A stretch of DNA of 64,000 nucleotides from Roseiarcus sp036488815 (GTDB lineage Bacteria > Pseudomonadota > Alphaproteobacteria > Rhizobiales > Beijerinckiaceae), in assembly GCA_036488815.1 (NCBI GenBank), contig DASXGX010000025.1, positions 17,009 to 81,008 of the forward strand, written 5' to 3'. Position 1 is the first letter of the stretch; every line of letters starts with the position of its first letter. Below are positions 18,405 to 27,094 of this stretch, piece by piece. The notes beneath the pieces were generated by a model. That model had not been told where the DNA came from, made no database searches, and saw only the letters and a list, made by a program, of their open reading frames with translations. The position numbers were made by a program, and so were the translations under genes.

Positions 18405-18758
18405 CGGCTATGGGCGCTGCGGTCGCGAGGGACGTGACAGAGTCTTGATCCCCCAGAGGCCACAACTTCAAAGATCGCGAGCGGACGAAGCGGCGACTTA
18501 CCTGCCGGCCCGAGAACCGCCCGCTCCGAGCAAGCCCGTTCCCGGCGAGCTCGGCGCGAACCTTTCCCAAACAGCGACGGGGACTCTCCCGCCGCGGCAG
18601 CACGTTGCTCCTAAACGACATAAGGGATCCATCATGAAGAACGGCCGCGCGCATAAGCGTGACGCAATGATGACGAGTGAACGGCTCGGCGGCGGGGCCG
18701 TCTCTTTGTGGCGTTGACCGCGAGCTTGAATTCGTCTCCCCTCGCGCGAAGAGGGGCG
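18405..18758. other. Intergenic region before the LysR gene
   Basis: The region should hold the promoter of the small minus-strand gene and that of the LysR regulator. The only coding candidate is the very short ORF at 18634-18717. No hairpin terminator or repeat stands out. Confidence 0.4.
18634..18717 (+). CDS. Possible 27-residue peptide or leader ORF
   Basis: An ATG at 18634 has a good ribosome site (AAGGGA, six bases away) and runs 27 codons to a TGA just before the LysR gene. The peptide is basic and has no recognisable motif. It may be a translated leader or chance, and only the ribosome site supports it. Confidence 0.2.
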   Translation: MKNGRAHKRDAMMTSERLGGGAVSLWR

Positions 18759-19721
18759 ATGCGAGCTATGACATCCAATCGACATCTCGATCAGCGCTTG
18801 AAGGTGCAACATTTTCGCGCGGTCGACGCGATCGCCGCGCACGGAAGCCTCTTGAAGGCGGCGACCGCCTTGAGCCTGACCCAACCGGCGCTCAGCAAGA
18901 GTGTGCGCGATGTCGAGGACATTCTCGGCGTGAAGGTGTTCGAGCGAAATCCTCGCGGCGTCGCGCCGACCGCCGCCGGCGTCGCGTTCATCGAGTCTGC
19001 GCGGCGCCTGCTCGCCGAACTGCGCCGCCTTGACGAGACTCTCGACGTCTTGTCCGACCCCAGCCGGAGCGGGATCGTTCTCGGCGTTTTGCCGGTCACG
19101 GCCTCCGGCGTCTTGCCGGGCGTGCTCGCGCGGATGAAGGGGATCGAACCCGACATCCGGATCCGGATCGAGGAGGGGCGCACCGAGGACTTGCTGCCTC
19201 TGCTCGCCGCCGGCGAGATCGATCTTATCGTCGGTCGGCTCTATGAGCCCGCTTTGCCCGACGTCTTCGAGCGGGAAGCGTTGTGGACTGAGCCGATGTC
19301 GATCCTTGCGCGCGCAGACCATCCGATCTTTCGCGATGCGACGGTCACGGTGGAGCATATCCGGCGCTACGATCTGGTGTTGCCGACAGTGACGCAACGG
19401 ATGGGGCAAGAGATCGAGCAATTGCTGCATCGGCTCGGCCTTGCTCCAAGAACCTCGTACCGATCGAGCTCCGCGGGGTTTATTCGCGAGATGCTGTACG
19501 GAGGCGACTTTCTCTCCATCATGCCCCGGCTGATGATGGTCGGCGATGTTTTGCGCGGCAGTTTGCGCCTTGCGCCGCTGCCGATCGCTTCCCCCGAAAG
19601 GCCCGCCGGGCTGATCTGGCGCGGCGATAAGCCGCTGACGCCCGCAGGGCGCGTCTTTGTCGAAGTCCTGCGCGCCTATGTCGAAAACCTTGCGCAGCGG
19701 GGGATACTTGCGCTGATGTGA
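18759..19721 (+). CDS. LysR-family transcriptional regulator (PcaQ/GbpR-like)
   Basis: The 320-residue protein has an N-terminal LysR helix-turn-helix (about 15-75, 'KAATALSLTQPALSKSVRDVE' region) and a C-terminal substrate-binding domain. I chose the ATG at 18759, which has AGAGG close upstream; ATGs at 18708 and 18768 are alternatives. It lies 143 bases before, and on the same strand as, the aromatic-acid meta-cleavage operon, which it most likely activates in response to an aromatic acid or ring-cleavage product. PcaQ/GbpR-type similarity is a family-level impression. Confidence 0.87.
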   Translation: MRAMTSNRHLDQRLKVQHFRAVDAIAAHGSLLKAATALSLTQPALSKSVRDVEDILGVKVFERNPRGVAPTAAGVAFIESARRLLAELRRLDETLDVLSDPSRSGIVLGVLPVTASGVLPGVLARMKGIEPDIRIRIEEGRTEDLLPLLAAGEIDLIVGRLYEPALPDVFEREALWTEPMSILARADHPIFRDATVTVEHIRRYDLVLPTVTQRMGQEIEQLLHRLGLAPRTSYRSSSAGFIREMLYGGDFLSIMPRLMMVGDVLRGSLRLAPLPIASPERPAGLIWRGDKPLTPAGRVFVEVLRAYVENLAQRGILALM

Positions 19722-19864
19722 TGGGATCGCCGAGATGGCGAGGCGCGCGGGATCTTTGATATAACCTCCGTTTATATCTCGCGCTAAACTCTTGATGAGA
19801 CAAGCGAGCGCCGAAGGTCTTAAGAAACGCGCCAAGGCGGATACGCAACAGAGGGAGGAAGTCC

Positions 19865-20833
19865 ATGCAGGAGGAGCCCGTCATGGACGTCGCGCATCTC
19901 GGCCATCTCGAACTCATGACGCCGAAGCCCGACGAAAGCCTCGCGTTCTTTCGCGACGTTTTGGGCATGACGGTCAGCGGCCAAGCGGGGAATTCCGTTT
20001 ATCTGCGCGGCTGGGATGATTACGAGCGCTATTCGCTCAAGTTGACCGCGGCGGACATCCCCTTCCTCGGCCACGCGGCCTTTCGCGCGCGCAGCCTGCA
20101 AGCGCTGGCGCGGCGCGTCGAGGCGCTGAAACAATCCGGCGCCGGCATCGGCTGGGTCGAGAACGAACTCGGCCATGGTCCGGCCTATCAGTTTCACGAT
20201 CCTGACGGACACGTCCTCGAAATCTACTACGAGACCGAATGGTATCAGGCGCCGCCGGAACTGAAGCCGTCCTTGAAGAATCAGGCGCAGCGCTTTCCGG
20301 CCCGCGGCGTCAACGTGCGCCGCCTCGACCATTTCAATTGCCTCGCCGCCGACGTAAAGGCGAACCGCACCTTCTTCGAGAATGCGCTTGGCTTCCGGCT
20401 GACCGAACAGATCGTGCTCGACAGCGGGATCGAGGCCGGCATGTGGCTCACCTGCACCAACAAGAGCTACGACTTCGCCTATACGCTCGAAGCGCACGGG
20501 GTGAAGGGCCGCTTCCACCACGTGACCTACGCGCTCGACAGTCGCGAAGAGGTCCTTCGCGCCGCCGACATTTTTCTCGAGAACGGCGTCTACATCGAGA
20601 CCGGGCCACACAAGCATGCGGTGCAGCAGACCTTCTTTCTCTATGTCTGGGAGCCTGGCGGCCACCGCGTCGAGGTCGCCAACGCCGGCGCGCGGCTGGT
20701 GCTGGCGCCGGATTGGAAACCGATCGTCTGGAACGAGGCGGAGCGCCGGAAGGGCCAGGCCTGGGGCCTCAAGACAATCGAGAGCTTTCACACGCACGGC
20801 ACGCCGCCGCTGCCCCACGAGCCGTCGCCCTGA
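19865..20833 (+). CDS. Type I extradiol ring-cleavage dioxygenase (VOC superfamily, catechol 2,3-dioxygenase-like)
   Basis: The 322-residue protein has two VOC domains (about 8-125 and 152-275). The C-terminal domain holds the Fe(II) triad pattern: H156 in 'RRLDHFNC', H218/H219 in 'GRFHHVTY' and E270 in 'GGHRVEVANAG'. A strong ribosome site (AGAGGGAGGAAG) precedes the ATG. The family cleaves catecholic rings next to the diol using O2. It heads an operon with oxalomesaconate hydratase- and aldolase-like genes, so its product is probably a carboxylated muconic semialdehyde or oxalomesaconate-like compound rather than plain hydroxymuconic semialdehyde. Confidence 0.87.
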   Translation: MQEEPVMDVAHLGHLELMTPKPDESLAFFRDVLGMTVSGQAGNSVYLRGWDDYERYSLKLTAADIPFLGHAAFRARSLQALARRVEALKQSGAGIGWVENELGHGPAYQFHDPDGHVLEIYYETEWYQAPPELKPSLKNQAQRFPARGVNVRRLDHFNCLAADVKANRTFFENALGFRLTEQIVLDSGIEAGMWLTCTNKSYDFAYTLEAHGVKGRFHHVTYALDSREEVLRAADIFLENGVYIETGPHKHAVQQTFFLYVWEPGGHRVEVANAGARLVLAPDWKPIVWNEAERRKGQAWGLKTIESFHTHGTPPLPHEPSP

Positions 20834-20854
20834 GACCCCTCGAGGAGGAGTGAA

Positions 20855-21580
20855 ATGGCGGGAAAATCGAACACCGCGCTCGTCGTCAGCGCACATTCCG
20901 CGGATTTCGTATGGCGCGCCGGCGGCGCCATCGCGCTGCATGCGGCGGCCGGCGAAGACGTGACGGTGATCTGCCTGTCCTATGGCGAGCGCGGCGAGAG
21001 CGCCAAGCTCTGGCGGCAGGAGGGCATGACGCTGGAGCGGGTGAAGAGCGAACGCCGCAAGGAGGCGGAGGCGGCCGCCGGCAAGCTCGGCGTCGCCGAC
21101 ATCCAGTTCTGGGATCTCGGCGACTATCCCTTGAATTTGACGCAGGAGGCGCTGTTCCGTCTCGTCGACGTCTATCGCGCGATTCACCCCGCTTTCGTAC
21201 TCTCCCACTCCGAGCGCGACATCTACAATCACGACCATCCCGCGACGACCGACTTCGCGCAGCACGCGCGCATTCTCGCGCAAGCGCACGGCCATAATCC
21301 GCATCAGAAAGTGCTGGGCGCGCCGCCGGTCTTCCTGTTCGAGCCGCATCAGCCCGAGCAATGCGGCTGGAAGCCGGACATGCTGCTCGACATCTCATCC
21401 GTCTGGGAGAAGAAGCGCGCTGCGATCGAATGCATGGCGGGCCAGGAGCATCTCTGGGACTATTACACCCGCGTCGCGCTTCAGCGCGGCGCCCAGGCGG
21501 CCCGGAACTCGGACAAAACAATCGTCTACGGGGAAGGCTATCAATCGGTCTTCCCGCATGTCGTGGAGCGCTTGGCATGA
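20855..21580 (+). CDS. PIG-L/LmbE-family hydrolase, probable 4-oxalomesaconate hydratase (GalB-like)
   Basis: The 241-residue protein has the LmbE fold but replaces the classical AHPDDE metal motif with 'SAHSADFVWRAGG'. As I recall, that variant is characteristic of the zinc-dependent oxalomesaconate hydratase GalB of gallate catabolism. A second metal site region 'SHSERDIYNHDHPATT' is present. GalB hydrates 4-oxalomesaconate to 4-carboxy-4-hydroxy-2-oxoadipate in the cytoplasm. The neighbouring RraA-type aldolase, whose ATG overlaps this stop, would take the next step. The assignment depends on family motif plus context. Confidence 0.82.
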   Translation: MAGKSNTALVVSAHSADFVWRAGGAIALHAAAGEDVTVICLSYGERGESAKLWRQEGMTLERVKSERRKEAEAAAGKLGVADIQFWDLGDYPLNLTQEALFRLVDVYRAIHPAFVLSHSERDIYNHDHPATTDFAQHARILAQAHGHNPHQKVLGAPPVFLFEPHQPEQCGWKPDMLLDISSVWEKKRAAIECMAGQEHLWDYYTRVALQRGAQAARNSDKTIVYGEGYQSVFPHVVERLA

Positions 21581-22266
21581 GCGTCGTGGTGACAGGGACG
21601 CCGCGCGTCCCCCTAGCGATCGCGCGGGCGTTCGCGCCCTATGGCGTCGCCACCGTCCATGAGGCTCAGGGTCGCAAGGGCCTGATGGGTTCGCATATGC
21701 GACCGATCTACGGCGGCGCCAGATTGGCGGGCTCGGCCGTCACCGTCTCGGTTCCGCCGGCGGACAATTGGATGCTGCATGTCGCGGTCGAACAATGCCA
21801 GGACGGCGACGTTCTGGTCGTTGCGCCGACCTCGCCCTGCGACGCCGGCTATTTTGGCGAATTGCTCGCCACTTCGCTCGCCGCCAGGGGCGTCGTCGGG
21901 CTGATCATCGAAGCTGGCGTTCGCGACGTCGCGGCGCTTGCGGACATGAAGTTCCCGGTCTGGTCGAAGGCGATTTCGGCGCAGGGAACGGTCAAAGAGA
22001 CCCTGGGCTCCGTCAACACGCGCATCGTCTGCGCGGGGCAAATCGTGCATCCCGGCGATCTCGTCATCGCCGACGACGATGGAATCGTCGTCGTCCCGCG
22101 CCGCGACGTCGAAAGCGTCTTGAAGGCCTCGCAGGCGCGAGAGCGCAAGGAAGAGGAGACGCGCGCGCGGCTGAAAGCAGGCGAACTGGGGCTCGATATC
22201 TACGGCATGCGTGAGGGGCTGGCGAAGAAGGGCCTGAAATACCTTCAGGCCCCGGCGGAGGATTGA
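21577..22266 (+). CDS. RraA-family aldolase, probable 4-carboxy-4-hydroxy-2-oxoadipate aldolase (GalC/LigK-like)
   Basis: The 229-residue protein starts at an ATG overlapping the previous stop (ATGA). It has the RraA-like core with 'GDVLVVAP', 'GELLATSLAARGVVGLIIEAGVRDV' (short pieces: 'GELLATS', 'AGVRDV') in which the Arg-Asp pair binds substrate and Mg2+. The family includes RNase E inhibitors and class II pyruvate aldolases. Adjacency to a GalB-like hydratase points to the aldolase that splits carboxy-hydroxy-oxoadipate into pyruvate and oxaloacetate. The C-terminal helical extension after residue 180 is usual for the aldolases. Confidence 0.85.
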   Translation: MSVVVTGTPRVPLAIARAFAPYGVATVHEAQGRKGLMGSHMRPIYGGARLAGSAVTVSVPPADNWMLHVAVEQCQDGDVLVVAPTSPCDAGYFGELLATSLAARGVVGLIIEAGVRDVAALADMKFPVWSKAISAQGTVKETLGSVNTRIVCAGQIVHPGDLVIADDDGIVVVPRRDVESVLKASQARERKEEETRARLKAGELGLDIYGMREGLAKKGLKYLQAPAED

Positions 22267-22269
22267 GCC

Positions 22270-23151
22270 ATGGCGCCTGTCCTGAGCGCCGCGTTCGGCG
22301 CCTATCCCCATACCGAGGCGTTGAAGGACGGACGCATCGGCTCGAACCTTTTGCAGCTAGAACGCGTCGAGATTTCGCCGATCAACCGCGCTTTCGCGCC
22401 GATGGCGCGCGAGCGCCGCTTCGACGTCAGCGAGATGGCGATCGCGACCTTCCTGCAGGCCAAGGCCTATGGCGCCCGTTTGACGCTTTTGCCGATTGCG
22501 GTCGCGGCGCGGTTCCAGGAAGCCGCGTTGCTTCGCCTCGTCGACAGCGACATCCGCGGCCCCGCCGATCTCACCGGTCGGCGCGTCGGCGTGCGGGCCT
22601 ACAGCCAAACTACGGGCCTGTGGCTGCGTGGACTTTTTGCCGACGATTACGGCGTGGCGCCCGGGGACGTCCGCTGGGTGACGTTCGAAGGCGCACACGT
22701 GCTGGAATATTCCGACCCCGACTTTGTCGCGCGCGCCGCGCCGGGGAAGGACCTGCTGACGATGTTGCGCGCCCGCGAACTCGACGCCGTCATCGTCGGC
22801 AACGACGTGCCGGACGATACCGCTCTCTGTACCGTGTTTCCTGACCCTCCCGCGGCGGCGGACGCGTTCTGGTCGAGACACGGCTTCGTTCCGATCAACC
22901 ACATGATCGTAGTCAAGAGCGAGATCGCCGAACAACAACGGGAACTGGCGCAGGAACTGTGCCAGATGTTCGCGGCCGCGAAAGCGGCTGGCTCAGCCTC
23001 TTCGGGCGGCCGGGATCGCGCGCCCATGGGCCGCGCGGCCGTCGAGCCCTCGGTCGCTCTGGCGCTGCGCTACGCGACGGCGCAGGGTCTGCTGCCTCGG
23101 CGGCTCTCGCTCGAAGAGGTCTGGCAGGGCTCCCCGACGACCATATTCTAG
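22270..23151 (+). CDS. 4,5-dihydroxyphthalate decarboxylase-like / substrate-binding-fold protein
   Basis: The 293-residue protein lacks a signal peptide and resembles the Pht5-type 4,5-dihydroxyphthalate decarboxylase family, which has a periplasmic-binding-protein fold: 'AFGAYPHTEALKDGRIG', 'FDVSEMAIATFLQAKAYG', 'LTGRRVGVRAYSQTTGLWLRG', 'PINHMIVVK'. That enzyme converts 4,5-dihydroxyphthalate to protocatechuate. Lying three bases after the aldolase gene, it is surely in the operon. A decarboxylase fits an aromatic di-acid pathway, but many family members are uncharacterised, so an alternative decarboxylase or isomerase role is open. Confidence 0.75.
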   Translation: MAPVLSAAFGAYPHTEALKDGRIGSNLLQLERVEISPINRAFAPMARERRFDVSEMAIATFLQAKAYGARLTLLPIAVAARFQEAALLRLVDSDIRGPADLTGRRVGVRAYSQTTGLWLRGLFADDYGVAPGDVRWVTFEGAHVLEYSDPDFVARAAPGKDLLTMLRARELDAVIVGNDVPDDTALCTVFPDPPAAADAFWSRHGFVPINHMIVVKSEIAEQQRELAQELCQMFAAAKAAGSASSGGRDRAPMGRAAVEPSVALALRYATAQGLLPRRLSLEEVWQGSPTTIF

Positions 23152-23262
23152 CGAAACATCATAAAGCCCCTGGACAAGTGCGGGGCGCGGCGAAAAAGAT
23201 CGGCGAACTCGAGGCGGGATCAGAGGCGCGAAGCCAAGACGCCCGAGATGGGGAGGATTTTG

Positions 23263-24438
23263 ATGAAGACGGTGCAATGGATTTCCGGATTTGCGCTCGC
23301 CGCGGCCCTGGCGGCTCCAGCGGCCCGCGCCGACGACGCCACCGTTACCGTCGGTCTCATTCTGCCGATGACCGGCCCCGTAGCGAGCACCGGCAAGCAG
23401 GAGCGCGCCGGCGCCGAACTCTATATCGCGCAGCATGGCGACACTGTCGCGGGAAAAAAGATCGCGCTGATCGTCAAGGACGACACAGGCGCCGCCGACG
23501 TCACCAAGCGCCTCGCGCAGGAACTGATCGGCAATGATCACGCCAAGGTGCTGATGGGGTTTGGCTTGACGCCGCTTGCGCTCGCCGTCGCGCCGGTTTC
23601 GGCAGAGGCGAAAGTGCCGGAGATCGTCACCGCCGCGGCGACCGCGATGATCACCGAAAAGTCGCCTTACATCGTGCGCACCTCGTTCACGCTGCCGCAG
23701 GCGTCGGCGCCGATGGCGGATTGGTGCTTGCAGAACAAGATCAAGAAGGTCGTCACCATCGTCAGCGACTACGGCCCGGGCCTCGACGCCGAAAAGTGGT
23801 TCGGCGACACGTTCAAGAAGGGCGGCGGCGAGATCACCGAGGCGATCCGCGTGCCCCTGAAGAATCCGGACTTCGCGCCCTTCCTGCAGCGCGTGAAGGA
23901 CGATGCGCCGGACGCCGTCTTCGTGTTCGTGCCGTCCGGCTTCGGCGCCATCTTCATGAAGCAGTTCGTCGAACGCGGCCTCGATAAGTCAGGCGTCAAA
24001 CTGATCGGGACGGGCGACGTGACCGACGACGACCTGCTCGCTGACATGGGCGATTCGGCGCTTGGCGCGGTCACGACCCATCATTACTCGGCCGCCCACG
24101 ACTCGTCAGAGAACAAAGCCTTCGTCGCCGCCTTCGAAAAGGCCAACGGCGGCATGCGCCCGAACTTCATGGCGGTCGGGGCCTATGACGGCATGGCGCT
24201 CGTCTATCACGCGCTGGAGGCGACCAAGGGCGCGGCGGACGGCGAGAGCCTGCTCGCCGCGATGAAGGGCGCGAGCTGGGTCAGCCCGCGCGGCCCGGTG
24301 TCGATCGATCCGACCACGCGCGACATGGTGCAGAATATCTATGTACGCAAGGTCGAGAAGGTCGACGGTCAACTCTACAACGTCGAGTTCGCAACGATTC
24401 CGGCAGTCAAAGACCCCTACAAAGCCGCAAAGAACTGA
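23263..24438 (+). CDS. Branched-chain amino acid-type ABC transporter binding protein (LivK family)
   Basis: The ATG at 23263 follows GGGAGGA and opens with a signal peptide ('WISGFALAAALAAPAARA'). The 391-residue product has the Peripla_BP_6 fold ('VTVGLILPMTGPVASTGKQE' region at the N-terminus, 'GAYDGMALVYHALEATKG' near the C-terminus). LivK relatives in aromatic operons bind aromatic acids rather than amino acids. It is followed in order by two permeases and two ATPases, a complete importer, and preceded by the ring-cleavage genes, so the ligand is probably an aromatic acid. Confidence 0.9.
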   Translation: MKTVQWISGFALAAALAAPAARADDATVTVGLILPMTGPVASTGKQERAGAELYIAQHGDTVAGKKIALIVKDDTGAADVTKRLAQELIGNDHAKVLMGFGLTPLALAVAPVSAEAKVPEIVTAAATAMITEKSPYIVRTSFTLPQASAPMADWCLQNKIKKVVTIVSDYGPGLDAEKWFGDTFKKGGGEITEAIRVPLKNPDFAPFLQRVKDDAPDAVFVFVPSGFGAIFMKQFVERGLDKSGVKLIGTGDVTDDDLLADMGDSALGAVTTHHYSAAHDSSENKAFVAAFEKANGGMRPNFMAVGAYDGMALVYHALEATKGAADGESLLAAMKGASWVSPRGPVSIDPTTRDMVQNIYVRKVEKVDGQLYNVEFATIPAVKDPYKAAKN

Positions 24439-24468
24439 GGCTGGCGCGTCGATGCGGTCGAAGCGGCC

Positions 24469-25332
24469 ATGCTGACAATCCTGCTCGACGGCATCGCCTA
24501 TGGCATGTTGCTGTTCGTTTTGAGTTGCGGACTGTCGGTGACGCTGGGGTTGATGAATTTCATCAACCTCGCGCACGGCGCATTCGCGATGCTGGGCGGC
24601 TATGTCACCGCTTTGTTGATGAGCCGCGCCGGCGTGCCGTTTATCGCCACGCTGCCGATCGCCTTCGTCGTGCCGGCGCTCGTCGGCGCCGCGCTCGAGC
24701 GGACGCTTTATCGGCGGCTCTACGGCGCCAGTCCGCTGGATCAGGTTCTGTTCACGATCGGGCTCGTGTTCATGGCGATGCCGATCGCCAACTTCTTCCT
24801 TGGCGATCAGCCGCAGCAGGTGCATCTGCCTGCCTGGCTTTCGGGCCGGGTCGAGTTCCACGGCGTCGGCATCGGCGTCTACAGGATATTCACCATCGGC
24901 ATTTGCGCGACGATCGCCACGGCCCTGCAGATCTTCCTGGTCGGCACGCGTTTTGGCGCGCGGCTGCGTGCTTGCGTCGACGACGCCCGCGTCGCCTCCG
25001 GGCTTGGCGTCAATGTCGACATGATGTTCGCGGTCACTTTCGCGGTCGGCAGCGGGCTTGCGGGGCTCGGCGGGGCGCTGGCGGCCGATGTCGTGGGCGG
25101 CATCGACCCGAGCTTCCCCCTGAGATTCATGGTGACGTTTCTGATCGTCGTCACCATCGGCGGCTCGAATGGAATCCTGGGTGCTTTGGTCGGTTCGCTG
25201 CTGCTCGGCGTGCTCGACGTCGCCGGAAAATATTATGTTCCCTCGATCGGCGCATTCATCATCTACTTCGTCATGGTGGTCACGCTGATCCTGCGTCCGC
25301 AGGGGCTGTTCGTGAGGGGGGACGGACGATGA
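24469..25332 (+). CDS. Branched-chain-type ABC transporter permease (LivH family)
   Basis: The 287-residue protein has about eight membrane segments and the LivH signature 'LGLMNFINLAHGAFAMLGGY' near residues 24-43. It is an inner-membrane channel subunit pairing with the LivM-like protein, whose ATG overlaps this stop. Length and topology are normal. Confidence 0.91.
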   Translation: MLTILLDGIAYGMLLFVLSCGLSVTLGLMNFINLAHGAFAMLGGYVTALLMSRAGVPFIATLPIAFVVPALVGAALERTLYRRLYGASPLDQVLFTIGLVFMAMPIANFFLGDQPQQVHLPAWLSGRVEFHGVGIGVYRIFTIGICATIATALQIFLVGTRFGARLRACVDDARVASGLGVNVDMMFAVTFAVGSGLAGLGGALAADVVGGIDPSFPLRFMVTFLIVVTIGGSNGILGALVGSLLLGVLDVAGKYYVPSIGAFIIYFVMVVTLILRPQGLFVRGDGR

Positions 25333-26342
25333 TCGCGGCCCCGGCCTCGCCGGGATTCGAGCGAATCGCCGCGCATTTGCAGCGCCGCGCGCGCTGGCGC
25401 TGGAGCGAGGTTGCGTTCTGGCTCGCGCTTCTCGCGGCGGTTCTGGCCTTTCCCTCGCGCGCCGGATTCTTCAACGAGATTCTGATCGCTGGTCTGTTTG
25501 CGCTTTCGCTCGATCTCATTCTCGGCCTGACCGGCATCGTCTCCTTGGGTCACGCCGCGTTCTTCGGCCTCGGCGCGTACGCCGCGGCGATCCTCTCGAG
25601 CCAAGGCCTCGCCGACCCCACGCTCGGCCTCCTGATCGCCAGCGCGCTCTCCGGAGCGCTCGGGCTGGCGACGGCGCCGCTGCTGCTGCGCGGGTCGGAT
25701 CTCACGCGGCTGATGGTGACGATGGGCATTGCGCTGATGCTCGGCGAAGTCGCCAATCGCAATGCCGACATCACCGGCGGCGCCGACGGGCTCAACCTCA
25801 CGATGGGGCCGGTCCTCGGCCTGTTTCCGATCGATTTCACGGGACAGCGCAACGCCGCGCTCTACAGCCTCGGGGTCCTGTTCCTGTTGTTCGTGCTCGC
25901 ACGCCGGCTCGCGCAATCGCCATTCGGCCTGTCGCTGAGCGCAATCCGAGAGAACCGTTTGCGCGCGGGGGCGCTGGGGATTTCGACGTCGCGGCGGATC
26001 ATTGCGATCTACGCCGTCGCCGCCGCCTACGCGGGCGCTGCTGGCGCTCTGCTCGCACAGACCACACAGATCGTCTCGCTCGATCTCTTCGACTTCCATC
26101 GTTCCGCCGACGTCATGTTGATGCTGATCATCGGCGGGGCCGGATATCTCTACGGCGGCATTATCGGCGCCGCGATCTTCATCGTCGTCAAAGACGTTAT
26201 CTCGGGCGCGACGCCCGAATATTGGGAGTTCTGGATCGGCGCCATGCTGGTGGTTCTGGTGCTGGTCGGTCGCGAACGCATTGCCGCCCATGCGCGCCGG
26301 ACCCTTCGCATGCTTGTTCCGCTGAAGGGGCGCGCGGCATGA
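25329..26342 (+). CDS. Branched-chain-type ABC transporter permease (LivM family)
   Basis: The 337-residue permease starts at an ATG overlapping the LivH stop. The frame is open much further upstream but that part is antiparallel coding noise. It has the LivM motif 'GLTGIVSLGHAAFFGLGAY', about nine membrane segments and an EAA-like loop 'ENRLRAGALGIS'. It forms the second half of the importer channel. Confidence 0.91.
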   Translation: MIAAPASPGFERIAAHLQRRARWRWSEVAFWLALLAAVLAFPSRAGFFNEILIAGLFALSLDLILGLTGIVSLGHAAFFGLGAYAAAILSSQGLADPTLGLLIASALSGALGLATAPLLLRGSDLTRLMVTMGIALMLGEVANRNADITGGADGLNLTMGPVLGLFPIDFTGQRNAALYSLGVLFLLFVLARRLAQSPFGLSLSAIRENRLRAGALGISTSRRIIAIYAVAAAYAGAAGALLAQTTQIVSLDLFDFHRSADVMLMLIIGGAGYLYGGIIGAAIFIVVKDVISGATPEYWEFWIGAMLVVLVLVGRERIAAHARRTLRMLVPLKGRAA

Positions 26343-27094
26343 GCGCTCCCGTGCTCGAATCCCGCGGCCTCTCGCGCCGTTTCGGCGGCCTCGTCGCCAC
26401 CGACAACGTCTCCTTTACGATTGAGCCGGGCGCGCGACAGGCGTTGATCGGTCCGAACGGCGCTGGCAAGACGACGCTCATCAATCTGCTGACCGGCGTC
26501 ATTCGGCCCAGCGAAGGCGCCGTTTTGCTGCAGGGCGAAGACGTCACGGCGCTGTCGGCCAACCAGCGCGTGCGACGCGGCCTGGCGCGCACGTTCCAGA
26601 TCAACCAGCTTTTCCCGGATCTCAGCCCCGCGGAATCGCTTGGCCTGGCGATCGGCGAGCGCAATCGCTCCGGCGCCGATTTCTGGCGCGTCGCCGGCGG
26701 CGGGAAGGCGATGCTCGCCGAGATCGAGGAACTGTTGACCCGCTTCGGCCTCGAAGCCGCGATGGATCGTCCGACGCGCACGTTGCCTTACGGCAAGCAA
26801 CGGCTGCTCGAGATCGCGCTCGCGCTCGCATGCCGGCCCCGCGTGCTGCTGCTGGACGAGCCGGCCGCCGGCGTGCCCGAGCACGAGCGCCACGATATTC
26901 TCGCCGCCCTGGCGGCCTTGCCCGCCGATGTCGCGATCCTCCTCATCGAGCACGACATGGATCTCGTATTCAATTTTGCGACCCGCATTTCCGTGCTGGT
27001 CGCGGGGCGCCTGCTCTGCGAGGGCGAACCCAAAGCCATCGCCGCGGACGAGAGGGTGCGCGCAGTCTACCTCGGCGAGGAGGCGCATGGCTGA
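26339..27094 (+). CDS. Branched-chain-type ABC transporter ATPase (LivG family)
   Basis: The 251-residue protein, with an ATG overlapping the LivM stop, has Walker A 'GPNGAGKTT' (near residue 38) and Walker B 'VLLLDEPAAGVPEHE'. The ABC signature is not the usual LSGGQ: 'LPYGKQRLLEIALAL' stands in its place, which is a common LivG variant. The C-terminus ('AVYLGEEAHG') is LivG-like. Confidence 0.91.
   Translation: MSAPVLESRGLSRRFGGLVATDNVSFTIEPGARQALIGPNGAGKTTLINLLTGVIRPSEGAVLLQGEDVTALSANQRVRRGLARTFQINQLFPDLSPAESLGLAIGERNRSGADFWRVAGGGKAMLAEIEELLTRFGLEAAMDRPTRTLPYGKQRLLEIALALACRPRVLLLDEPAAGVPEHERHDILAALAALPADVAILLIEHDMDLVFNFATRISVLVAGRLLCEGEPKAIAADERVRAVYLGEEAHG

Noticed and set aside
19820..21361. 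513-codon minus-strand frame opposite the dioxygenase and hydratase genes
   Set aside because: Antisense shadow; both plus-strand genes have catalytic motifs and ribosome sites.
23160..23200. GCCCC/GGGGC hairpin as a terminator before the LivK-like gene
   Set aside because: Only five base pairs with an 11-base loop and no T-tract; the genes on both sides look like one operon.
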